A stretch of DNA of 20,703 nucleotides from the NCBI GenBank assembly GCA_050698355.1, contig JBOHBN010000183.1, forward strand, positions 1-20,703. The letters are read 5' to 3'. Both the position numbers and the translations under genes were made by a program. Under the pieces are notes generated by a model. It saw nothing but the letters and a program-made list of their open reading frames with translations, did no database searches and had not been told where the DNA came from. The DNA comes from JBOHBN01 sp050698355. Its GTDB lineage: Bacteria > Actinomycetota > Actinomycetes > Streptosporangiales > WHST01. Below, piece after piece: positions 1-7,792 of this stretch (position 1 is the first letter of the stretch; every line of letters starts with the position of its first letter).

Positions 1-750
1 CAGGCGCTCGCCGCCGGTATCGAGACGGTCGGCGCCGACAGGCACGTGCACTCGCTGCACGCGTACTTCCTGCGGCCCGGCGACATCGCGGTGCCGATCG
101 TGTACGACGTGGAGAACACCAGGGACGGCAGCTCGTTCTCGAGCCGCCGGGTGGTGGCCCGGCAGCACGGCAGGCCGATCTTCTACCTGTCCGCCTCGTT
201 CCAGATACCCGAACCGGGCCTGGAGCACCAGGACGCCATGCCGGATGCCGTACCTCCGGAGGAGGCGCCGCTCCTGGAGGAGGTGCTCGCTCGCGTGACC
301 GGCCGCCCGGCCGACGAGTGGCATCACGAGTGGGCGGCGCTCGACGTGCGGTACGCGGGTGACTCCCGGCCGGGCGGCAACCTGCACGACCCGGAGCACC
401 CGGCGCTCGCTCGCGTCTGGTTCAAGGCCGCCAGCCCGCTACCAGACCATCCCCGGCTGCACGCGTGCGTGCTCGCGTACGCCAGTGACCTGACGCTGCT
501 CGGGGCGAGCCTTGTGCCGCACGGGGAGGTCCTCGGCAGCCCGTCCATCCAGTCCGCCTCGCTCGACCACGCCATGTGGTTCCACCGCCCGTGCCGCATG
601 GACGAGTGGTTGCTGTACGACCAGGTGTCGCCGTCGGCGTCGGGTGCGCGGGGTCTGGTGATGGGCCGGCTGTTCACCCGCGAGGGCGAGCTCGTCGCCA
701 CCGTCATGCAGGAGGGCCTGATCCGCCCCAGGGGCGAGCGGTCAGCCTGA
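1..750 (+). CDS. tesB: Acyl-CoA thioesterase II (TesB family), 5' end outside window
   Basis: The reading frame is open from the first base and ends at a TGA at 748-750, so only the last 249 residues of a protein usually near 285 residues are visible. The family hydrolyses acyl-CoA to free fatty acid and CoA in the cytoplasm and has a double hot-dog fold. The visible part starts in the first hot-dog domain (HAYFLRPGD). The second domain carries the expected active-site elements: the Asp in SLDHAMWFHRP, a Ser/Thr position in the following SPSASGARG stretch, and the Gln in MQEGLIRP, matching the Asp-Thr-Gln triad of E. coli TesB. It is convergent with the ROK kinase gene and their 3' ends overlap by nine bases. 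The family call is secure; the physiological substrate cannot be told. Confidence 0.93.
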   Translation, partial: QALAAGIETVGADRHVHSLHAYFLRPGDIAVPIVYDVENTRDGSSFSSRRVVARQHGRPIFYLSASFQIPEPGLEHQDAMPDAVPPEEAPLLEEVLARVTGRPADEWHHEWAALDVRYAGDSRPGGNLHDPEHPALARVWFKAASPLPDHPRLHACVLAYASDLTLLGASLVPHGEVLGSPSIQSASLDHAMWFHRPCRMDEWLLYDQVSPSASGARGLVMGRLFTREGELVATVMQEGLIRPRGERSA

Positions 751-1695
751 CCAGTACGCGTCGGCCGCGTACACGAGCGCGGCGGCGCCGACCAGGCCGG
801 CCTGCTGGCCCAGCTCGGCGGGCACCATCCGTACCCGGCGACTGAACTCCATGCCGGCGTGCGCGCGCAGCGCCTCTTCCGCGGGCTCGAGCAGCAGCGG
901 ACCGGCCTGCGACACGCCACCGCCGACGGCGACGACGTCGAGATCGCACAGCGCGGTCGCCGAGGCGACCGCCGTGCCGAGGGCGGCACCGGCCCTGCGC
1001 AGCGCCTCGCGCGCCACCTCATGACCGCGGGCCGCGTCGACGGAGAGGTCCCGCGCGCTCGGCCGGCGGCGCTGGGTGGCGCGCCACTGCCGTTCCCGCG
1101 CCCACCGTACGAGCGCCGGTGCGGCCGCGATCGCCTCGAGGCACCCGTAACCGCCGCAGGTGCACTCCGGGCCGTCGGGGTCCACGATGATGTGGCCGAC
1201 GTGCCCGGCGTTGCCGCTGGCGCCGCCGACGACGCGCCCGTCGAGTACCAGCCCGCCCCCGACGCCGGTCGACACCACGATGCCGAGCAGGTTGTCGACG
1301 CCACGTCCGGCGCCGCGCCAGTGCTCGCCCACGGCCATCACCACGCCGTCGCCGCGCAGCCGGAGCACGGCGCGCGGGAACCGCTCGATGAGCCTGTCCT
1401 GTAGCGGGAACTCGCGCCACGACGGGATGTTCGGCGGCGACACGGTGCCCTCGGGCCAGCTGATCACCCCGCCGCAACCGGCGCCGACACCGGCGAAGCT
1501 GCGCCTCCCGTACTGGTCGACGACCCGGTCGATGACGCCGTCGAGCGTGCGCCAGACCATCTCCGCGGTGATCCGCCGGCCACTCGGCGTGGGAACCCGG
1601 TCGGACGCGACGACCCGCCCGCGCCTGTCGACGATCCCGACGGCCATCGTGGTGGCGCCGATGTCGAGGGCGAGTACGGGTCGGTTGTCAGCCAC
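742..1695 (-). CDS. ROK family sugar kinase (glucokinase/fructokinase-like)
   Basis: This 317-residue protein phosphorylates a hexose with ATP in the cytoplasm. The N-terminal DIGATTMAVGIVD is the phosphate-binding motif. The centre has the ROK signature: STGVGGGLVLDG, then GNAGHVGHI, followed by the zinc-binding ECTCGGYGCLE with its conserved cysteines and histidine. There is no N-terminal helix-turn-helix, so it is an enzyme rather than a ROK repressor. I place the start at the GTG at 1693-1695. It overlaps the last eight bases of the upstream kinase gene and has a GGAGG about eight bases before it, which implies translational coupling. The frame is open further upstream, but that stretch lies inside the pfkB gene. 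The exact sugar is not predictable; glucose and fructose are the usual ROK substrates. Confidence 0.9.
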   Translation of the reverse strand: MADNRPVLALDIGATTMAVGIVDRRGRVVASDRVPTPSGRRITAEMVWRTLDGVIDRVVDQYGRRSFAGVGAGCGGVISWPEGTVSPPNIPSWREFPLQDRLIERFPRAVLRLRGDGVVMAVGEHWRGAGRGVDNLLGIVVSTGVGGGLVLDGRVVGGASGNAGHVGHIIVDPDGPECTCGGYGCLEAIAAAPALVRWARERQWRATQRRRPSARDLSVDAARGHEVAREALRRAGAALGTAVASATALCDLDVVAVGGGVSQAGPLLLEPAEEALRAHAGMEFSRRVRMVPAELGQQAGLVGAAALVYAADAYWSG

Positions 1696-2629
1696 GAGCG
1701 GCCTCCAACGCACTGTCGAGGTCGGGGCGCGACGGTGGGTCGGCACCGGCGCGGCCGCACGTGGCGGCGGCCGCGGTCGCCGCGAAGGTCAGGCACGGTT
1801 CCAGCGCCGGCGCGCTCAGCGCGGCCAGCCCGTCGCGGGTCAGCGCTCCGGCCTCGTCGAGCGCGACGAGCAGCCCGGCGGTGAAGGCGTCGCCCGCGCC
1901 CACCGTGTCGACGACCGTGACGTACTGCGCGGGTACGTGGACCTCACCGCCGGCGAGCACCGCGGCCGCGCCGTCGGCTCCGCAGCTGACGACCACGAGG
2001 CGCGGGCCGGACGACTGCCACCGGGCCGCGACCTGCAGTGGTGGGGTATCCGGGTAGAGCCACGCCAGGTCGTCCTGGCTGGCGCGTACCAGGTCGGTCG
2101 ATTCGACCCACCGTTCCACGAGCGCGCGGTACTCCGCCTTGTCCAGGCCCAGCGAGGGCCGCACGTTGGGGTCGTAGGAACGCACGACCTGCGGGCCGGC
2201 GGACGCGACCGCGGACGCCAGCAGTCCCGCAGTCGGCTCTACCGCACTGGCGAGCGAGCCCACATGCACGGCGCGGCAGCCGGCGGGCAGTTCGGCGCGG
2301 TCGCCCTCGCGCCAGGCGAAGTCGCTCGTACCCAGGTAGTAGAACCCGTACGTCGCGACCCCCTCGGCGTCGGTCGACACGACGGCGAGGGTAGAGGGCT
2401 CGTCGGCGTCGACCACCGTCGTCAGGTCGACGCCCGCGGCGGCCAGGTGTGCCCTGATGTCCTGCCCGAACACGTCGCGCGACAACCGGCCCAGGAACGC
2501 CGTCCGGGCTCCCAGCCGGGCAGCGGCGACCGCCGTGTTGCAGGGGCTGCCGCCGGGATACGCCGTCCAGCCACGCGGCGCGCCGCTCGGTACGAGGTCC
2601 TGAAGCGCCTCACCGGCCACAACGATCAT
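1688..2629 (-). CDS. PfkB family carbohydrate kinase (fructokinase-like)
   Basis: This 313-residue cytoplasmic kinase has the PfkB/ribokinase fold. The N-terminus (MIVVAGEAL) leads into the sugar-binding YPGGSPCNTAVAAARLG motif, and the C-terminal part carries the second family signature DTVGAGDAFTAGLL with the catalytic Asp of the GAGD anion hole. The protein resembles bacterial fructokinases, but sugar specificity cannot be fixed. I choose the ATG at 2627-2629 because family members usually begin right at this strand. A GTG at 2645-2647 is the alternative and would add six residues. The gene runs straight into the ROK kinase with an eight-base overlap, so two sugar kinases are made from one transcript. 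A long inverted repeat lies just upstream, in the likely promoter region. Confidence 0.9.
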   Translation of the reverse strand: MIVVAGEALQDLVPSGAPRGWTAYPGGSPCNTAVAAARLGARTAFLGRLSRDVFGQDIRAHLAAAGVDLTTVVDADEPSTLAVVSTDAEGVATYGFYYLGTSDFAWREGDRAELPAGCRAVHVGSLASAVEPTAGLLASAVASAGPQVVRSYDPNVRPSLGLDKAEYRALVERWVESTDLVRASQDDLAWLYPDTPPLQVAARWQSSGPRLVVVSCGADGAAAVLAGGEVHVPAQYVTVVDTVGAGDAFTAGLLVALDEAGALTRDGLAALSAPALEPCLTFAATAAAATCGRAGADPPSRPDLDSALEAARG

Positions 2630-2656
2630 GCCCAGATTGTCCCGCACGACCTTCGG

Positions 2657-2744
2657 AGTCGATCACGGTAAGTACGCGTAGATGTGCCTACCAGGGGCAA
2701 CACGCCGGGATGCGGCTTGCTCAGGGTACTTACCGTGATCGACT
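2657..2744. repeat. 19-bp perfect inverted repeat with 50-base loop
   Basis: AGTCGATCACGGTAAGTAC at 2657-2675 is exactly repeated in inverted orientation at 2726-2744. The repeat lies between the metB stop and the pfkB start, both on the minus strand. On the plus strand the right arm is followed by TTTT. On the minus strand, which is the transcribed one, there is no U-run. It could be a terminator-like stem for metB, an operator for pfkB, or the end pair of a small lost insertion. The CCGTGATC core of its right arm also occurs in the arms of the palindrome at 18616-18673. Confidence 0.8.
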
Positions 2745-2781
2745 TTTCCAGTCACGGGCGCGCCGCCCATCGGGGCGAAGG

Positions 2782-3927
2782 TCAGGACGCGAGGGCCTGG
2801 GACAGGTCGGCGAGCAGGTCGTCGACCGACTCGATCCCGACGGACAGCCGTACGAGGTCCGCCGGCACCTCGAGCGCCGACCCGGCCGCGGACGCGTGCG
2901 TCATCCGCCCGGGGTGCTCGACGAGCGACTCCACGCCGCCGAGCGACTCGCCGAGCGTGAACACTTGCGCGCGCTCGCAGGCGCGTACGGCGGCGTCCTC
3001 GTCGTCCAGCCGGAACGACACCATCCCGCCGTACCGGCGCATCTGCTTGGCCGCCACCTCGTGCCCCGGGTGGTCGGCGAGCCCCGGGTACAGCACCTGG
3101 CGCACCCGCGGGTGCCCGGCCAGCATCTCCACCACCCGCTCGGCGTTGTCGCAGTGCCGGTCCATCCGGACGCCGAGCGTACGCACGCCGCGCAGCGTCA
3201 GCCAGGCGTCGAACGGTCCAGCGACCGCGCCCATCGCGTTCTGGTGGAACGCAAGCCGCTCGCCCAGATCGGCATCGCGTACGACGAGCGCACCGCCGAC
3301 GACATCGGAGTGGCCGCCGAGGTACTTCGTCGTCGAGTGCACGACCACATCCGCGCCGCAGGCGAGCGGTTGCTGCAGGTACGGCGACGCGAACGTGTTG
3401 TCGACGACGAGCAGGGCATCCGCGTCACGCGCGACGCCGGCGAGACCTGCGATGTCGGCGACCGACAGCAGCGGGTTGGTCGGCGTCTCCACCCAGATCA
3501 CCCGCGTCGAACCGGGCCGCAACGCGGCGCGAACGCTCTCCACGTCGGTCAGCCGCGCGGGCGTGTACGCGAGCCCCCAGCGCTCCAGGACCTTGGCGAA
3601 CAGCCGGTACGTGCCGCCGTATGCGTCGTCGGGGATCACGACGTGGCCGCCCGGCGCGCACACCGTCTGCAGCAGGGTGTTCTCCGCGGCGAGCCCGGAC
3701 GCGAACGCCAGCCCGCGCGTTCCGCCCTCGAGCGAGGCGAGGCAGTCCTCCAACGCCGTGCGGGTGGGGTTGCCGGACCTGCTGTACTCGTAGCCACCGC
3801 GCGGCGTCCCCACGACATCCTGCTTGTAGGTGGACACCTGGTAGATGGGCGGCACGACCGCGCCGGTACGCGGGTCGGCCTCCTGGCCGGCGTGGATGGC
3901 CCGGGTCTCGAATCCGGCTTCCGTCAC
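2782..3927 (-). CDS. metB: Cystathionine gamma-synthase / gamma-lyase (PLP enzyme)
   Basis: This 381-residue protein belongs to the Cys/Met metabolism PLP family. Visible elements are YEYSRSGNPT near residue 50, the cofactor-contacting ASGLAA near 76, DNTFASPYLQQP near 176, and the PLP lysine Lys201 in HSTTKYLGGHSDVVGG. The GTG start at 3925-3927 has an AGGAGG about seven bases upstream. The family makes cystathionine from an activated homoserine and cysteine, or cleaves cystathionine to cysteine. Motifs alone do not separate the two reactions. The presence of cystathionine beta-synthase 1.2 kb away makes reverse transsulfuration plausible, so a gamma-lyase role is possible despite the symbol. 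It diverges from the proline-rich gene at 3995 across a 67-base gap. Confidence 0.92.
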   Translation of the reverse strand: MTEAGFETRAIHAGQEADPRTGAVVPPIYQVSTYKQDVVGTPRGGYEYSRSGNPTRTALEDCLASLEGGTRGLAFASGLAAENTLLQTVCAPGGHVVIPDDAYGGTYRLFAKVLERWGLAYTPARLTDVESVRAALRPGSTRVIWVETPTNPLLSVADIAGLAGVARDADALLVVDNTFASPYLQQPLACGADVVVHSTTKYLGGHSDVVGGALVVRDADLGERLAFHQNAMGAVAGPFDAWLTLRGVRTLGVRMDRHCDNAERVVEMLAGHPRVRQVLYPGLADHPGHEVAAKQMRRYGGMVSFRLDDEDAAVRACERAQVFTLGESLGGVESLVEHPGRMTHASAAGSALEVPADLVRLSVGIESVDDLLADLSQALAS

Positions 3928-3994
3928 GGCCTGGCCTCCTCACGAGCGGACACAACCGCCTACTCGCTGCGCAGTCTGCCATGCTCGTGCGGCG

Positions 3995-4427
3995 ATGAGT
4001 CAGCAGCCGCCCGATCCGTACGGCCAGCGTCCGTGGATGCCGCCACCCGGCCGGCTACCCCCACCACCGCAGCCTCTCGGCCCGCCCCCACCCGGCTACC
4101 GCATGCCGCCGCCTCCGGGTTACGGCAGGCCACCAGGGCGGCCGCCCGAGAGCCCGGTCACCGACCCCGGCCCGTTGCCCACCGCGGTCCGCTCGGCCGC
4201 CTTCATCGTCTTTGACCCCGTTCGGGATCGACCCCGCCGCGCTCATCACGGTCACCATCTACCCGATCATGGGCTGGGAGGTCTTCCGGGCCGGGCTGTG
4301 GCTGCTCTGGGGCCTCAAGGTGCGGCAGGGACGCAACTGGGCCCGCGTGCTCACGACCATCTTCGCCGTCTTCGGGATCCTCGACTTCCTGAGCTCGTGG
4401 CGGCACCAGCAACGACGTATCCGCTGA
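3995..4427 (+). pseudogene. Proline-rich membrane protein, broken by internal deletion/frameshift
   Basis: From the ATG at 3995 the frame encodes a proline/glycine-rich N-terminus (MSQQPPDPYGQRPWMPPP) that aligns with the next gene as far as AAFIVF, near base 4213. After that the homology continues in a different frame, at about 4212-4427, with GIDPAALITVTIY and LKVRQGRNWARVL. The corresponding pieces in the neighbour are DVAPIVTATIY and VKVRQGRNWARIV. About 35 residues, mainly the first membrane helix and the following loop, are missing at the junction and the frame is lost. The last helix present in the neighbour is also absent. It is therefore a decayed tandem duplicate. A sequencing error could explain the frame change but not the missing residues. 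Confidence 0.75.
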
Positions 4428-4469
4428 AGACCACCGGGACCCTCCGAAAGCGGCTACGATCAGGTGCTC

Positions 4470-5144
4470 GTGAGTAGCCAGCCACCGTCCGACGCGTACG
4501 GCGAGCGTCCGTGGGTGCCGCCGTCGGCGCCGGGCGCACCGCCGCCGGGCCAGCCCGCACCGACGCCCCACGGCCCGCCGTCTGCCGGCTACGAGCCAGC
4601 ATCCGGCTTCGCGGGCCCGCCGGTGCGACCCGTCGCGGATCCCGGCCCGGCACCCAAGCAGGTTCGGATCGCATCGGTGCTGGTGTTCGTCGAGGCCGGG
4701 CTGAGCGTGCTGGCCGCCGCCTTGCTGCCACTCCAGCGCGGCTACTTCCTCGCGGCCATGCGGCAGTCGATGCCCCAGCAACCACAGCCCGTGTCGTTCG
4801 ACGTCGCACCGATCGTCACCGCGACGATCTACTCGAGCATGGTGTTCGCGCTGGCCGGCGCCGTGCTGTGGATCGTGCTCGGCGTGAAGGTCCGCCAGGG
4901 CCGCAACTGGGCACGCATCGTCGTCACGGTGCTGGCGGGACTCGCGCTGGTCTCCGTGCTGGTCTCGCTCATCCAGCTGATAAGTCCGGCGCACCTGCCG
5001 ATCTACAGCTACGCCGTCAGCGCCGCCGGCGCCCTGATCGACATCGCCCTGCTCATCCTGCTGTGGCGGCAGCCCGCGGCCGGCTGGTTCAACGCGCGCA
5101 CGGCGTACCGCCGCCAGCAGCGCTACCTCCGGCGCCCCTCCTAG
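4470..5144 (+). CDS. Proline-rich four-helix membrane protein of unknown function
   Basis: This 224-residue protein has a proline/glycine-rich, probably cytoplasmic N-terminus of about 62 residues, followed by four hydrophobic segments: residues about 66-88, 114-136, 143-166 and 172-197. The linker VKVRQGRNWAR between helices 2 and 3 is conserved with the broken copy just upstream. The GTG at 4470 is chosen because it aligns with the start of that copy; a GTG at 4464 is also possible. A TACGAT box nine bases before 4470 could be a -10 element. It sits between cbs and metB, the place held in M. tuberculosis by the proline-rich antigen gene pra, but here on the opposite strand. I do not see a clear RDD domain, and no function can be assigned. 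Its stop codon overlaps the cbs stop. Confidence 0.82.
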   Translation: MSSQPPSDAYGERPWVPPSAPGAPPPGQPAPTPHGPPSAGYEPASGFAGPPVRPVADPGPAPKQVRIASVLVFVEAGLSVLAAALLPLQRGYFLAAMRQSMPQQPQPVSFDVAPIVTATIYSSMVFALAGAVLWIVLGVKVRQGRNWARIVVTVLAGLALVSVLVSLIQLISPAHLPIYSYAVSAAGALIDIALLILLWRQPAAGWFNARTAYRRQQRYLRRPS

Positions 5145-6508
5145 CCAGCGGTCAGGAACCCCAGCAGGTCCTGGCGGGTGAGCACGCCGGACGGGCGGCC
5201 ATCGACAAGGACGACGATCGCGTCGTTCGACTCCAGCGCGGAGATCGCGTCGACCACCGGCTGGCCGGAGCCGAGGATCGGCAGATCGGACGACATGTGC
5301 AGCTCGACCCGGTCGGCGAGCTTCGCGCGACCGGTGAACAGTGCGTCGAGCAGTTCCCGCTCGACGACCGAGCCGACGACCTCCGCAGCCATCACCGGCG
5401 GCTCCGCCTGCACGACCGGCATCTGCGACACGGCGAACTCGCGCAGGATGTCGACGGCGTCGCGCACGGTGTCGTTCGGGTGCACGTGCACGAACGCGGG
5501 GATCTCGGCGCCCTTGCCGCGCAACACATCCCCCACCGTCGTGTCGCCGACCGACTGCAGGAAGCCGTACCGCGACATCCACGAGTCGTTGAAGACCTTG
5601 GACAGGTAGCCGCGGCCGCCGTCGGGCAGCAGCACCACGACCAAGTCGTCCTGCTCCGCCTCGCGGGCGATCTCGAGCGCCGCGCACACCGCCATGCCGC
5701 ACGACCCGCCGACGAGCAGCGCGTCCTCTCGCGCGAGCCGGCGGGTCATGATGAACGAGTCACCGTCGCTGACCGGAACGATGCGGTCGCAGATGTCGCG
5801 GTCGTACGTCTGCGGCCAGAAGTCCTCACCCACACCCTCGACGAGGTACGGCCGGCCGCCGCCGCCGGAGTACACCGAGCCCTCCGGGTCGGCGCCGATG
5901 ACACGGACGCGTCCGCCGGAAACCTCCTTCAGGTAGCGGCCGGTGCCGCTGATCGTCCCGCCGGTGCCGATGCCGGCGACGAAGTGGCTGATCCGCCCGT
6001 CGGTCTGCTGCCACAGCTCGGGTCCCGTCGAGTGGTAATGCGACGCGGGGTTGCCGGGGTTCGAGTACTGGTCGGGTTTCCAGCCGCCCGGGCGTTCCTT
6101 CGCCAGCCGGTCGGACACCTTGTAGTAGGAGTCCGGGTGGTCGGGGGGCACGGCGGTCGGGCAGACGACGACCTCCGCGCCGTACGCCCTGAGCACGTCG
6201 ACCTTGTCGCCCGACACCTTGTCCGGGCACACGAAGACGCAGTTGTAGCCCCGGGCCTGGGCGACGATGGCGAGCCCGACGCCGGTATTGCCCGAGGTCG
6301 GTTCGACGATCGTGCCGCCGGGACGCAGCGCGCCGCTGCGCTCGGCCTCCTCGACCATCCGCAACGCGATGCGGTCCTTCACCGAGCCGCCCGGATTGAA
6401 GTACTCGACCTTGGCGTAGACGGGGCAACGGACGCCGTCGGCCACGCCGGTCAGGCGTACCAGCGGTGTGTTACCGATGAGGTCGCCGACGCTCTCGTAC
6501 GCATCCAC
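5141..6508 (-). CDS. cbs: Cystathionine beta-synthase with C-terminal CBS domain pair
   Basis: This 455-residue cytoplasmic PLP enzyme condenses serine with homocysteine to give cystathionine. The N-terminal catalytic domain has IGNTPLVRL, the PLP lysine Lys44 in GGSVKDRIALRM, the substrate loop PTSGNTGVGLA, and the phosphate-binding GIGTGGTISGTG. Two CBS motifs follow, about residues 330-390 and 395-452, the second ending in RPSGVLTRQDLLGFL. Length and the retained CBS pair fit actinobacterial Cbs and distinguish it from cysteine synthases. I start it at the GTG at 6506-6508, where homology to PLP beta-synthases begins, although the frame is open far upstream. There is no Shine-Dalgarno sequence; a TACGCT box six bases upstream suggests a leaderless mRNA. 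It is the natural partner of metB in transsulfuration. Confidence 0.94.
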   Translation of the reverse strand: MDAYESVGDLIGNTPLVRLTGVADGVRCPVYAKVEYFNPGGSVKDRIALRMVEEAERSGALRPGGTIVEPTSGNTGVGLAIVAQARGYNCVFVCPDKVSGDKVDVLRAYGAEVVVCPTAVPPDHPDSYYKVSDRLAKERPGGWKPDQYSNPGNPASHYHSTGPELWQQTDGRISHFVAGIGTGGTISGTGRYLKEVSGGRVRVIGADPEGSVYSGGGGRPYLVEGVGEDFWPQTYDRDICDRIVPVSDGDSFIMTRRLAREDALLVGGSCGMAVCAALEIAREAEQDDLVVVLLPDGGRGYLSKVFNDSWMSRYGFLQSVGDTTVGDVLRGKGAEIPAFVHVHPNDTVRDAVDILREFAVSQMPVVQAEPPVMAAEVVGSVVERELLDALFTGRAKLADRVELHMSSDLPILGSGQPVVDAISALESNDAIVVLVDGRPSGVLTRQDLLGFLTAG

Positions 6509-6514
6509 GCGGTC

Positions 6515-6520
6515 AGCGTA
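6515..6520 (-). promoter_or_regulatory. Putative -10 box of a leaderless cbs transcript
   Basis: TACGCT on the minus strand fits the actinobacterial TANNNT consensus and lies exactly six bases before the cbs GTG. Transcription would begin at or next to the start codon. The absence of a ribosome binding site supports this. No convincing -35 element was found. Confidence 0.5.
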
Positions 6521-6573
6521 GCCGTCGCAGGCGCACCGTTCCGCGCGGCTCGCGCGTCTGGCGTGAACGGTGG

Positions 6574-6601
6574 TTGACCCCCTGCCGAACATGGGGATAA
6601 C
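6574..6601 (+). promoter_or_regulatory. Possible promoter for the SGNH esterase gene
   Basis: TTGACC at 6574-6579 is followed after 16 bases by GATAAC at 6596-6601, a fair match to a vegetative -35/-10 pair. A second possible -10, TAGATT, lies at 6629-6634. Both are in the 165-base gap between divergent cbs and esterase genes, whose remainder holds nothing else I recognise. Confidence 0.35.
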
Positions 6602-6673
6602 TCCACTGTAAAGCGCGATCTGCACGGCTAGATTGGAATCAAGAAGACGGTGACGAGTGGTTCGGAGGATGCG

Positions 6674-7690
6674 GTGCTCTCGGCGCACACGGCGAAGCGG
6701 CTCGCGTCCGCGGCTGCGTACGGCGGCAGCGGTGCGGGCGTGATCGGTATGTCCACGGTCGGCCTGCTGGTCGTCGAGGGCATGCTGGCGCGCCGGACGG
6801 TCGGTGCGCCCGCCGTCGATGCGCTGGACGCCAACGGCGTTTACGGGGCGGGCGCCGGCGAGCCGCTGCAGCTGCTCGTCCTCGGCGACTCCGCTGCCGC
6901 CGGACTCGGCGTCGACCGCCCGGAGGAGACCCCGGGCGTGCTCCTGGCGCTGGAGCTGGCCGCAGCCGCGCAGCGTCCTGTGTGCCTCGCCAGCGCGGCG
7001 GTGGTCGGTGCCCGCTCGGAGCACCTCTCCGGCCAGCTCCGCACCGCGCTCGAGTACTGCCCGCACCCCGATGTCACCGTGATCATCGTCGGTGCCAACG
7101 ACGTCACCCACGTACGGCCGCTGCGGGAGAGCGTGCAGGCGCTCGCCGAGGCGATCCGCCAGCTGCGTACGACCGGCAGCGAGGTGGTCATCGGCACCTG
7201 CCCGGACCTCGGCACGATCCAGCCGATCGCCCAGCCGCTGCGCGCGCTCGCCCGGTCGGTGAGCCGGCGGCTTGCGGCGATGCAGGCTGTCGCGGCGGTC
7301 GAGGGCGGCGCCCGGGCGGTCTCGCTCGGCGACCTGCTCGGCGAGGAGTTCGCCCGCTACCCGGAGGAGCTGTTCGGCCCGGACCGCTTCCACCCGTCGG
7401 CGACCGGGTACGGCGCCGCGGTCGACATGATGATGCCCGCGGTGCGCACGGCGGCCGGGCTGGAGCCCAGCATCGAGGAGTCCAGCCAGTACCACCCGCA
7501 CAGCGTTCTCCCCGTACACGTCGCCGCGGCCGAGGCCGCGCGGGACCCGGGCGCGCAGGTCGCGGGCGGCCACATCGACGGGCGGCAGCGCGGACCGCGG
7601 GGCCGGTTCGCCGCGCTGCGCCGCCGCCTGCCCCTCACCCGCGGCGAGACCGCGGTGCGTGTGCCAGCACAGTCTTCACAGTCTTCCTAA
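6674..7690 (+). CDS. SGNH/GDSL-family esterase with N-terminal membrane anchor
   Basis: The 338-residue product carries the four SGNH hydrolase blocks. Ser73 lies in LVLGDSAAAGLG, a conserved Gly lies near residue 112, Asn142 lies in VGANDVTH, and Asp237 and His240 lie in DRFHPSATGY. An uncharged segment at about residues 13-37 looks like an uncleaved signal anchor, so the catalytic domain is probably outside the membrane. The C-terminal 80 residues are basic and low in complexity. The GTG at 6674 has a GGAGG five bases upstream; an in-frame GTG at 6650 would add eight residues but has a poorer site. The family cleaves ester bonds of lipids or acetylated sugars; the substrate is unknown. A GDSL esterase near cbs is also found in mycobacteria. 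Confidence 0.88.
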   Translation: MLSAHTAKRLASAAAYGGSGAGVIGMSTVGLLVVEGMLARRTVGAPAVDALDANGVYGAGAGEPLQLLVLGDSAAAGLGVDRPEETPGVLLALELAAAAQRPVCLASAAVVGARSEHLSGQLRTALEYCPHPDVTVIIVGANDVTHVRPLRESVQALAEAIRQLRTTGSEVVIGTCPDLGTIQPIAQPLRALARSVSRRLAAMQAVAAVEGGARAVSLGDLLGEEFARYPEELFGPDRFHPSATGYGAAVDMMMPAVRTAAGLEPSIEESSQYHPHSVLPVHVAAAEAARDPGAQVAGGHIDGRQRGPRGRFAALRRRLPLTRGETAVRVPAQSSQSS

Positions 7691-7691
7691 G

Positions 7692-7743
7692 GTGATCATG
7701 AAACATGCTCGTAGCTATAGCTGCGAGCATGTTTCATGGTCAC
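7692..7743. repeat. 52-bp palindromic element, copy A of a dispersed repeat
   Basis: GTGATCATGAAACATGCTCG at 7692-7711 pairs with 7724-7743 with a single G-U mismatch, and the centre contains the 10-base palindrome AGCTATAGCT. Nearly the whole 52 bases can fold into one hairpin. It starts two bases after the esterase stop, in the gap between converging genes. It shares its outer arm GTGATCATGAAACAT and the central CGTAGCTAT with the element at 18616-18673. There is no U-run, but it may still act as a two-way terminator. Confidence 0.85.
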
Positions 7744-7792
7744 TGCCGGAGTCTGGGTTGCCAGACCGGGTCCCGGCATCGCGACAGGCGCC

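Noticed and set aside
2733..2757. Short hairpin with CCGTGA/TCACGG ends after metB
   Set aside because: Only six outer pairs form and there is no U-run. It overlaps the stronger 19-bp repeat, so I do not list it as a separate terminator.
2710..4215. Long plus-strand open frame of about 500 codons opposite metB
   Set aside because: It is rich in Arg and Ala, has no domain or plausible start, and mirrors metB. Such frames are expected opposite GC-rich genes.
4511..6577. Very long plus-strand open frame opposite cbs
   Set aside because: The opposite strand encodes a complete cystathionine beta-synthase with all motifs. This frame is low-complexity Arg/Ala/His sequence.
6509..7573. Upstream extension of the cbs frame across the esterase gene
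   Set aside because: The frame is open by chance in GC-rich DNA. Family homology begins at the GTG at 6508 and a -10 box lies just before it.
7692..7743. CRISPR repeat or insertion-sequence end
   Set aside because: There are no regular spacers and no transposase. Only single palindromes far apart are present.
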